From Flavobacteriales bacterium (lineage in GTDB: Bacteria; Bacteroidota; Bacteroidia; Flavobacteriales_D; Crocinitomicaceae): a DNA stretch of 10,091 nucleotides. Made by a program: the position numbers and the translations under genes. The stretch spans positions 1 through 10,091 of the forward strand of contig RFNX01000332.1 in assembly GCA_009926905.1 (NCBI GenBank), read 5' to 3'. This document shows positions 1-5,683 of this stretch, one piece after another (within the stretch, counting starts at the first letter, position 1; every line of letters starts with the position of its first letter). The notes under the pieces are model-generated. The model was given only the letters and a program-made list of their open reading frames with translations. It searched no databases and was not told the origin of the DNA.

Positions 1-161
1 ACTTCGCCTCGGCGAATGAAATGTTCGTCGATATTACCCGACCAATCTTTCTGAAAATCAGTGAAAATTATAGGTTCTCACAAATGAACAATTCAAAATT
101 AAAGAATTATTCAAAATTAATAATTGGGTGTCCCGGTGCGGAAGTCGGGAAATATGCACTA
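1..161. other. Non-coding left edge with short inverted and direct repeats
   Basis: No convincing gene lies here. Visible structure: a perfect inverted repeat TTCGCC-TC-GGCGAA at 3-16, a 12-base direct repeat ATTCAAAATTAA at 91-102 and 109-120, and a GC-rich inverted repeat TCCCG/CGGGA at 131-150. The GC-rich patches stand out from the AT-rich surroundings and resemble the short palindromic intergenic repeats common in Bacteroidota chromosomes, but that assignment is inference. On the minus strand one frame is open from a TGA near 79 to the window edge (about 26 codons) with no ATG, GTG or TTG after that stop, so it is not called as a gene. The segment lies downstream of the CHU_C-protein gene. 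Confidence 0.5.
131..150. repeat. GC-rich inverted repeat downstream of the CHU_C gene
   Basis: TCCCG at 131-135 pairs with CGGGA at 146-150 around a 10-base loop; two G-T wobble pairs could extend the stem inward. It begins 11 bases past the end of the minus-strand CHU_C gene. There is no T-run after it on that strand, so it is not a textbook intrinsic terminator, though it could slow RNA decay or mark an interspersed palindromic repeat. Confidence 0.35.
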
Positions 162-2225
162 TTATCGAAGAACGTTAACTATCCCGTTAATTGTTACTTT
201 ATTGTCTGTGTTTTTAGGTTTGAATTTAATTATCCAAGTATAAACGCCTGTTTGAACATCTAAACCTTTATATCCAAACGAACCATCCCATCCTTTGGTG
301 TGGTCTTGTGATTTAAACACAATTTCTCCCCATCGATTATAAATAACCATTTCAAAGTTATATGGGTCAAACCCACTTGTAAAAACTGGCTTGAAAGTTT
401 GATTATGCTCATCCGCATCAGGCGTAAAAGCATTTGGAACGTAGAAAATGAGTTGTTCTTCATAAATAATCGCAAGTGTCGTAGTATCCGTGCATCCACT
501 TGGAGAAATAGCCACCAAAGTTGCAACAAACCCAGTTTCTTCGGCTGTTGCATAGGTATGATTTGGGTTTTCAATTGCTGAAATTGTACCATCACCTAAA
601 TCCCACCAGTAGGTAACAGCACCTTGAGATACATTAAAAAAGTTAATGGTTGAATTTCCTTGACTTATTGAAGGAGGATTTACATAAAACGCTGCTTTAG
701 GTTTTTCAACGCAAATGATATCATTAAATGTAGCAGAAGAATCACATCCATTTAAGTCAGTATACTGAACAAAAACATCGAAACATCCTGGTTGTTGGTA
801 AATTGTACTTTGAATACCACAACCGCTAGCTGTTTGACCATTACCAAAGGACCAATCCGCTTGGGTACAAGTATTAATAAAAGAAAAATTAACAGCTAAT
901 GGTGCACATCCAACATTAACACTAGGTGAAATTTGTGGAATCGATGCAGCAACAAGCGTAACGTTAACTTCATCCGTATTTTTACATCCATTTATATCCG
1001 TTCCAATTACTGTATAAATTCCGCTTGTTGAAGGATTAAAAGCTACCCCGTTTTGGACAACAGGAGACCATGTATATGAGTTTGCACCAGAGGCAGTTAA
1101 TGTAACAGATGAATTGTAGCATGTCGTGACGTCATTTCCTGCAACAACTGCAGGTAAAGGTCTTATTACAACTGTTGTTGTTGAAGTGCACGTATGACCA
1201 AGGTTATCAATAGCTGTAACTGTGTAGGTGTAATTCCCAGACTGTGACTGTGTTTGTCCTGTTAATGATTGTGAATTGCCAACTGTATTCCCATTCAGCG
1301 TCCATGTGTAGGTTCCACCCGTAACATTTGAAGCAGTCAAGGTAAAAGGATCATTGGGACAAACAGGGCCGTTGTTAGAAGCATTTACTACACAGCCGCA
1401 TTGAGCACTACCAACTGGCAAAACTGTTACAGTTCCTGAACCAGATGCATTTATGGTTCCACCAGTAGGCCCTGTTGTAGAACCGGTTACATTATAAGTG
1501 GTAGTTGATGTTGGTGAAACCGTAATTGATGGGCCGGTTAATCCACCTGGTGACCAAACATAATTATCTGATCCACTAGCCGTTAAGGTAATTGACTGTC
1601 CAGAACAGATTGTAGGACTGTTAACTGTAATTGCACTAACAGAATTACAACTAACGTTTGCTGTACCGAAGAAATTCAAAGGAACATTTGTGGTTTGTGA
1701 ACTGTAGTTTGACAAACAAATCAAATACTGTTGTCCAGCTGTTACGTTCAATGGTGGTTCAAAATTTACAGGATCACCACCAGTAGGAAGTGTGTTTGCA
1801 ATTCCTGTAAACGATTCGCAAATACCGTTCCAATTGCATCTCACTGGAGCAAGCTGATTGTTGATGATTTGGGTACATGCCGATGGTGAATATTGCCACA
1901 TAATCCAATCAAGACATCCAGCGCCACCGTCCGCGCCAAAAGAAAATTCTAATGTACCATTCGATGCCACATTGATAATCATCCAAGTAGGATTTAGTTC
2001 GCCCGCAAGCAAACAGCCTGAGTTACTTGAAGAGGGATTTATTGAAGGATTAGAAATTGGATTGTTGTCTAATTCAAGTGTGTTACCAGATCCGTTTGGA
2101 TCTACAGCAAAATTACTATTTGTACAGATGTTAACTGCATTTACACAGTCACTTGCTGTTGCTTGAGAATAGAAATCAGTTATGAAACTAAAAGATAGAA
2201 TCAGGAAAAGAATGTTGTTTTTCAC
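162..2225 (-). CDS. Secreted Ig/PKD-repeat protein with C-terminal CHU_C (T9SS type-B) sorting domain
   Basis: A 687-residue secreted surface or extracellular protein counted from a GTG start. Residues 1-21 form a signal peptide (MKNNILFLIL..., cleavage near YSQA) for Sec export. Residues about 25-195 are a Cys-rich N-terminal module often paired with CHU_C proteins. Three Ig-like segments follow at about 197-270, 285-355 and 357-425 (each with an ITLTASG/FTLTASN/VTLTASG-type strand). Two PKD-like domains lie at about 435-505 and 510-588; the second has WWDLGDGT. The last ~95 residues (FYVPNAFTPDADEHNQ, IYNRWGEIVF, WDGSF, GVYTWIIKFK) are the gliding-motility-associated CHU_C domain, a signal for type IX secretion across the outer membrane. 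No catalytic domain is visible, so adhesion or scaffolding is inferred. GTG at 2225 was chosen because the upstream TTG (2258) lies inside the promoter -7 box and the GTG gives a normal signal peptide length. Confidence 0.9.
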   Translation of the reverse strand: MKNNILFLILSFSFITDFYSQATASDCVNAVNICTNSNFAVDPNGSGNTLELDNNPISNPSINPSSSNSGCLLAGELNPTWMIINVASNGTLEFSFGADGGAGCLDWIMWQYSPSACTQIINNQLAPVRCNWNGICESFTGIANTLPTGGDPVNFEPPLNVTAGQQYLICLSNYSSQTTNVPLNFFGTANVSCNSVSAITVNSPTICSGQSITLTASGSDNYVWSPGGLTGPSITVSPTSTTTYNVTGSTTGPTGGTINASGSGTVTVLPVGSAQCGCVVNASNNGPVCPNDPFTLTASNVTGGTYTWTLNGNTVGNSQSLTGQTQSQSGNYTYTVTAIDNLGHTCTSTTTVVIRPLPAVVAGNDVTTCYNSSVTLTASGANSYTWSPVVQNGVAFNPSTSGIYTVIGTDINGCKNTDEVNVTLVAASIPQISPSVNVGCAPLAVNFSFINTCTQADWSFGNGQTASGCGIQSTIYQQPGCFDVFVQYTDLNGCDSSATFNDIICVEKPKAAFYVNPPSISQGNSTINFFNVSQGAVTYWWDLGDGTISAIENPNHTYATAEETGFVATLVAISPSGCTDTTTLAIIYEEQLIFYVPNAFTPDADEHNQTFKPVFTSGFDPYNFEMVIYNRWGEIVFKSQDHTKGWDGSFGYKGLDVQTGVYTWIIKFKPKNTDNKVTINGIVNVLR

Positions 2226-2255
2226 GAAATATTTTTGGTTACGTATCAGACGAAC

Positions 2256-2282
2256 CAAACATAAAAAGGTTGACTATTTCAA
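2256..2282 (-). promoter_or_regulatory. Promoter of the CHU_C-domain gene
   Basis: On the minus strand a perfect TAnnTTTG box (TATGTTTG, 2263 to 2256) has a TTG 16 bases upstream (2282-2280), slightly short of the usual 17-23 spacing of Bacteroidota sigma-A promoters. It predicts an RNA start near 2250 and a leader of about 25 bases to the GTG at 2225. The TTG element overlaps the last codons of the upstream small gene. Confidence 0.6.
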
Positions 2283-2507
2283 TTGTTTTTTGTCAGCATT
2301 TTCTTTGTACCAACCTGCGTTGTCTTTTATTTCAACAGGAACGTTTGAAGCAGCATTGAATTTTCTTTGTAAATTCATCCAATAACCGAAACCAAAGAAT
2401 CCGAAGATAATTAAGAAATCGTTAAAGTAGTTTCCAACTTTATCGTAAAAAATAAAGAAGGTTTGGAACATGTCCCCAATCGCGTAAAAAATATCTGTAG
2501 AACTCAT
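2274..2507 (-). CDS. Small single-pass membrane protein, DUF6341-like
   Basis: A 77-residue protein of unknown function. Residues 1-29 look amphipathic and aromatic (FYAIGDMFQTFFIFYDKVG), residues about 30-46 form a transmembrane helix with an FGFGYWM segment, and the charged tail from about 47 ends in KKQLK, so the C-terminus probably faces the cytoplasm. The size, early aromatic helix and YWM motif at the end of the helix resemble the short flavobacterial DUF6341 family; this is recalled from the pattern, not searched. The start ATG at 2507 was chosen over an in-frame ATG at 2540 because the likely -7 box (2528-2535) lies between them. It follows rnc by 57 bases on the same strand and may also be read from the acpP operon. 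Confidence 0.75.
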   Translation of the reverse strand: MSSTDIFYAIGDMFQTFFIFYDKVGNYFNDFLIIFGFFGFGYWMNLQRKFNAASNVPVEIKDNAGWYKENADKKQLK

Positions 2508-2527
2508 AGCTGAATTATTTATCGTTA

Positions 2528-2558
2528 CAAAGTAAATCATTTATTCAAGAAAAAGCAA
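2528..2558 (-). promoter_or_regulatory. Probable promoter of the small membrane protein gene
   Basis: On the minus strand TTG (2558-2556), a 20-base spacer, then TTACTTTG (2535-2528), one mismatch from TAnnTTTG. The predicted RNA start is near 2523, giving a leader of about 16 bases to the ATG at 2507. The box would remove the extra N-terminal residues of a longer call starting at 2540. Confidence 0.5.
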
Positions 2559-2564
2559 GAAATA

Positions 2565-3281
2565 TTAGATTTCTCCGATTAATTGTAAAGTTTCTTTAGC
2601 AGCTACCTGCTCAGCAGATTTTTTTGAAAGTCCAGACCCTTTACCAAATTCTTTTTTATTGATGATGACAACTACTTCATAACACCACTGTCCATTCTCA
2701 TGTGTTTCTTTCACCACAAAAAAATCAATGTGTAATTTTTTTCGTTGACACCAAATAAACAATTTGGATTTAAAGTCAATTTCTTCTTCTAATAATCGAT
2801 TGAAATTCAGGTATTTTCTAAAAACGTAATTATTCAAAGATTGCTTTGCTTTTTCGTAGCCGCCATCTAAATAAATGGCACCAATAATCGCTTCAAAAGC
2901 ATTTCCTTCTAATGTTGAAAGATTGATGGTTCGCGACTGATTGTATTTCAAAATCAAGCGAATCTCCATGCTTTCGCCAATATCTGATAATGTTTTGCGA
3001 TTAACAATTTTTGATTTTAACTTCGTTAAATATCCCTCGTCGTTTTCTGGATATTTTAAGAACAAATGTTCGGCAACTACAGCGTCTAAAATGGCGTCAC
3101 CTAAAAATTCAAGGCGCTCGTTGGAAATATCATCTTTGGAATTAGTAACTATGGACTTGTGAGTAATTGCTTTAACAAAGTAATTTACTTCCTTGGGTTT
3201 ATAACCAAAGCGTTTTAGAATGAAAGAAATGAGCTTAATTTCATCCTCTGTCCTCTTGCTTGAAAATAAAGGAAGTTTCAG
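2565..3281 (-). CDS. rnc: Ribonuclease III, with an apparent CTG start
   Basis: Cleaves double-stranded RNA in rRNA maturation and mRNA turnover, as a cytoplasmic homodimer. From CTG at 3281 the protein has 238 residues, the usual family length. The catalytic domain spans about 15-155, with the signature NERLEFLGDAIL at 54-65: E55, E58 and D62 match E. coli E38, E41 and D45. E130 in EGNAFEA matches E117, while N127 occupies the position of D114. The dsRNA-binding domain spans about 168-238 (KLFIWCQRKKL, GSGLSKKSAEQVAAKETL). A call starting at TTG 3065 would remove the catalytic signature and is wrong. Between the fabF stop (3290-3288) and residue 73 there is no in-frame ATG, GTG or TTG; CTG at 3281, six bases after that stop, is the best candidate and gives a family-like N-terminus (KLPLFSSKRTEDE). 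Third gene of the acpP-fabF-rnc operon. An ATT start further in is less likely. Confidence 0.9.
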   Translation of the reverse strand: MKLPLFSSKRTEDEIKLISFILKRFGYKPKEVNYFVKAITHKSIVTNSKDDISNERLEFLGDAILDAVVAEHLFLKYPENDEGYLTKLKSKIVNRKTLSDIGESMEIRLILKYNQSRTINLSTLEGNAFEAIIGAIYLDGGYEKAKQSLNNYVFRKYLNFNRLLEEEIDFKSKLFIWCQRKKLHIDFFVVKETHENGQWCYEVVVIINKKEFGKGSGLSKKSAEQVAAKETLQLIGEI

Positions 3282-3287
3282 AGCTCG

Positions 3288-4541
3288 TTAGGGTTTAAAT
3301 TTTTTGACAATTACACTTGTATTGTGTCCACCGAAGCCAAATGTGTTAGACAATGCGATGTTCACCACTCGTTTTTGAGCTTTGTTGAATGTAAAATTCA
3401 ATTTTGTATCCAACTCAGGATCATCAGTAAAATGATTAATAGTTGGAGGAACAATATCATGTACGACGGACATTACACATGCAATTGCTTCAATAGCTCC
3501 TGCTGCACCTAATAAATGTCCTGTCATTGATTTTGTAGAACTAATATTCAAATTGTAAGCATGTTCACCAAATACAGCTTGAATTGCTTTTACTTCCGCA
3601 ATATCTCCAAGTGGAGTAGAGGTTCCGTGAACATTTACATAATCAATATCTGAAGCGCTAATTTCGGCATCTTCAATTGCAGCGAGCATTGTATTTCTCG
3701 CACCAATTCCTTCTGGATGCGGGGCAGTCATGTGGTAAGCATCTCCAGACATTCCGCCACCTAACACTTCTGCATAAATTTTTGCACCTCTGCGAACAGC
3801 ATGCTCGTATTCTTCTAAAATCAATGCCCCAGCTCCTTCTCCCAAAACAAATCCGTCGCGGTCAACATCAAATGGACGCGAAGCCGTTTCTGGAGAATCG
3901 TTTCTTGTAGATAAAGCTTTCAGTGCATTGAATCCACCCATTCCCATTTCGTTTACTGCAGCTTCTGAACCGCCTGTAACAATGGCATCAGCTTTACCTA
4001 AACGAATTAGGTTGTAAGCATCAATAATTGCATTTGTTGAAGAAGCGCAAGCAGAAACCGTTACGTAATTTGGACCTCTTAATCCATATTTGATAGAGAT
4101 ATGACCCGAAGCTATATCTGCAATCATTTTTGGAATAAAGAAAGGATTGAAGCGTGGAGTTCCGTCACCAGCGAAGAAACCTTTAGCTTCTTCTTGAAAT
4201 GTTTTAAGACCACCAACACCTGAACCCCAAATCACACCAATGCGATCTAAGTTTGGATTGGATTCCATCAAAGCCGCATCAACCATAGCTTCCGTTGCAG
4301 AAACTATGGCATATTGCGAAAATTGATCTAGTTTTCTTGCTTCTTTTTTATCAATGTGATCTTCAACATTGAATCCTTTTACTTCACAAGCAAAATGAGT
4401 TTTAAAAAGTGTTGCATCAAAGTGTGAAATAGGTGCCGCGCCACTTTTACCAGCAATTAACGCTTCCCAATATTCAGTTAACGTATTACCGATAGGCGTC
4501 AAAGCCCCCATTCCCGTAACAACAACTCTTTTTAATTGCAT
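3288..4541 (-). CDS. fabF: 3-oxoacyl-[acyl-carrier-protein] synthase II
   Basis: Condenses malonyl-ACP with acyl-ACP, releasing CO2, in the elongation cycle of type II fatty acid synthesis; a cytoplasmic homodimer. The 417-residue protein is full length for KAS II. The active-site Cys165 lies in VSACASSTNAI. The two catalytic histidines are H305 (VNVHGTSTPLGD) and H342 (KSMTGHLLGAAG), and K337 completes the Cys-His-His set with its lysine. The N-terminal VVVTGMGALTPIGN and C-terminal SNTFGFGGHNTS glycine loops are intact. It follows acpP by 21 bases on the same strand, so the carrier and its condensing enzyme are made together. The stop TAA sits only six bases before the apparent rnc start in the same frame. 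Specificity (KAS II rather than KAS I) is inferred from close overall match to FabF. Confidence 0.97.
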   Translation of the reverse strand: MQLKRVVVTGMGALTPIGNTLTEYWEALIAGKSGAAPISHFDATLFKTHFACEVKGFNVEDHIDKKEARKLDQFSQYAIVSATEAMVDAALMESNPNLDRIGVIWGSGVGGLKTFQEEAKGFFAGDGTPRFNPFFIPKMIADIASGHISIKYGLRGPNYVTVSACASSTNAIIDAYNLIRLGKADAIVTGGSEAAVNEMGMGGFNALKALSTRNDSPETASRPFDVDRDGFVLGEGAGALILEEYEHAVRRGAKIYAEVLGGGMSGDAYHMTAPHPEGIGARNTMLAAIEDAEISASDIDYVNVHGTSTPLGDIAEVKAIQAVFGEHAYNLNISSTKSMTGHLLGAAGAIEAIACVMSVVHDIVPPTINHFTDDPELDTKLNFTFNKAQKRVVNIALSNTFGFGGHNTSVIVKKFKP

Positions 4542-4562
4542 TTTAGATTGAACAATTAACTA

Positions 4563-4796
4563 TTAAACGTTTGCTTCAATATAACTGATAGCATCTCCAA
4601 CTGTTTGGATACCTTCAGCCTTATCGTCTGGAATAGAAATATTAAATTGTTTTTCGAATTCCATAATCAACTCGACTGTATCTAATGAATCTGCACCTAA
4701 GTCATTTGTGAAGCTTGCTTCGTTTGTTACTTCACTTTCCTCAACGTTTAATTTGTCAACGATTATTGCGATTACCTTACCTTTGATTTCTGACAT
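4563..4796 (-). CDS. acpP: Acyl carrier protein
   Basis: Carries growing acyl chains on a phosphopantetheine arm in type II fatty acid synthesis; small, acidic and cytoplasmic. The 77-residue protein starts MSEIKGKVIA and contains the attachment motif GADSLDTVELIM with Ser37, followed by the usual acidic helix II and a C-terminal helix ending SYIEANV. The ATG at 4796 matches the family start; an in-frame ATG 42 bases upstream would add a non-homologous tail and leave almost no room after the promoter (-7 box 4824-4831). First gene of the acpP-fabF-rnc operon, 21 bases ahead of fabF. Confidence 0.97.
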   Translation of the reverse strand: MSEIKGKVIAIIVDKLNVEESEVTNEASFTNDLGADSLDTVELIMEFEKQFNISIPDDKAEGIQTVGDAISYIEANV

Positions 4797-4823
4797 CTTG
4801 TTTAATTTATTGGTTTCAGGTTG

Positions 4824-4853
4824 CAAAGAAAAAAACATTCAATCAAATAACAA
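4824..4853 (-). promoter_or_regulatory. Promoter of the acpP-fabF-rnc operon
   Basis: On the minus strand TTG (4853-4851), a 19-base spacer, then TTTCTTTG (4831-4824), one mismatch from TAnnTTTG. The RNA would start near 4818, leaving a leader of about 22 bases. The stretch just before the ATG is A-rich with no GGAGG, as is usual for translation starts in Bacteroidota. Confidence 0.55.
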
Positions 4854-5099
4854 AATAAATCTTCATTATTTATCAACCACCTAAGTTCAACTGCCTTAAT
4901 TTACAAGGAATTAAAGTGTTTTACAATTCGTTTGATAAATCAAATTGCTGCCGAAAATGATGGATTTTGACGAATTGGTATAACAATTCATTTACACAAA
5001 CAGAAACTATCTTGTTTTGCTAATTTTTATTCTTCCTCCCTAAAAAAAGGAAAAATAGAATGTTTTTGATGAAGTTTCAATTCGAGACTACACAATAAT

Positions 5100-5107
5100 T
5101 ACTTTTG
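5100..5107 (+). promoter_or_regulatory. purN -7 box, predicting a leaderless transcript
   Basis: TACTTTTG is a perfect match to TAnnTTTG and ends only three bases before the purN ATG at 5111. With the RNA start normally a few bases after this box, the mRNA would begin at or next to the ATG. No clear TTG lies 17-23 bases upstream, so the -33 element is weak or missing. Confidence 0.5.
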
Positions 5108-5110
5108 TAA

Positions 5111-5683
5111 ATGCCGAAAAAACGAATTGCTTTATTTATTTCTGGTAAAGGTACTAACGCAATGAACCTTATAAACTATTTTAACAAATCAGAGAAAGTA
5201 ATTATTGCCGCTGTATTATCAACTAAAGAAAACGAAACTGTCGAATCTCTTTGCAAAGAAAATAGGATTCTTTTTGAGTATAAAGGCAATAAAACTATAG
5301 AAGCAGATGAATTAGTGCATTTCTGTAAAGAAAACAATGTTGATTGGATTGTACTTGCTGGATTTCTAAAAAAGATTCCTGAAGAGTTGGTTCATACTTT
5401 TCGTAACAAAATCATCAACATTCATCCTTCGTTATTGCCAGATTTTGGAGGAAAAGGAATGTATGGAATGCGTGTGCATGAAGCTGTGATTGAAGCAGAA
5501 GCTAATAAATCTGGGATTACTATTCATTATGTCAATGAGGAATTTGATAAAGGTGAATTGATTGCTCAATTTGAAACGCAGATTACAGAAGACGATACGC
5601 CAACAACTTTAGCTTCAAAAATCCACAAGTTAGAAATGGCGTTTTTCCCAAAGGTTGTTGAAGAAATTGTACTTTCGAACTAG
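5111..5683 (+). CDS. purN: Phosphoribosylglycinamide formyltransferase
   Basis: Transfers the formyl group from 10-formyltetrahydrofolate to GAR, the third step of de novo purine synthesis; cytoplasmic. The 190-residue protein is a single formyltransferase domain of normal length. The phosphate-binding loop is FISGKGTNAMN (9-19). The catalytic set is N103 and H105 in INIHPSLLP and D146 in FDKGELIAQ, matching E. coli N106, H108 and D144. The segment DFGGKGMYGMRVHEAV is typical of the family. The start follows directly after a -7 box, so the transcript may be leaderless. The gene diverges from acpP, an arrangement I recall from many flavobacteria, and its stop codon overlaps the stop of the convergent hydroxylase gene. 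Confidence 0.96.
   Translation: MPKKRIALFISGKGTNAMNLINYFNKSEKVIIAAVLSTKENETVESLCKENRILFEYKGNKTIEADELVHFCKENNVDWIVLAGFLKKIPEELVHTFRNKIINIHPSLLPDFGGKGMYGMRVHEAVIEAEANKSGITIHYVNEEFDKGELIAQFETQITEDDTPTTLASKIHKLEMAFFPKVVEEIVLSN
5680..5683. other. CTAG shared by two convergent stop codons
   Basis: The palindrome CTAG supplies TAG to purN on the plus strand (5681-5683) and TAG to the hydroxylase on the minus strand (5682-5680), so the genes overlap tail to tail by four bases. There is no space for a terminator between them, and each mRNA probably runs antisense into its neighbour. Confidence 0.9.

Larger units (their letters stand above)
4797..5110. promoter_or_regulatory. Divergent acpP/purN upstream region with nested palindromes
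   Basis: These 314 bases hold no gene. Besides the two promoters they contain a perfect palindrome TTTGAT-AA-ATCAAA at 4931-4944, an 8-base inverted pair CAATTCGT (4924-4931) and ACGAATTG (4970-4977) that encloses it, and a second ACAATTC copy at 4983-4989. The position, 70-90 bases upstream of the acpP TTG element, would suit an operator. No regulator can be named, and short palindromes arise readily in AT-rich DNA. Confidence 0.35.

Noticed and set aside
1..79. Minus-strand frame open to the left edge (about 26 codons)
   Set aside because: No ATG, GTG or TTG follows the TGA near 79, and the length is unremarkable; it could be repeat or remnant sequence but not a supported gene.
1858..2385. 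Two plus-strand open frames antisense to the CHU_C and small membrane protein genes
   Set aside because: No recognisable domains; they lie opposite strongly supported coding sequence and reflect its composition.
2565..3065. A shorter RNase III starting at TTG 3065
   Set aside because: It would lack the NERLEFLGD catalytic signature; the same frame continues upstream with clear RNase III sequence to just after the fabF stop.
3677..3910. Plus-strand open frame opposite fabF
   Set aside because: Shadow of fabF, whose active-site motifs are intact on the other strand.
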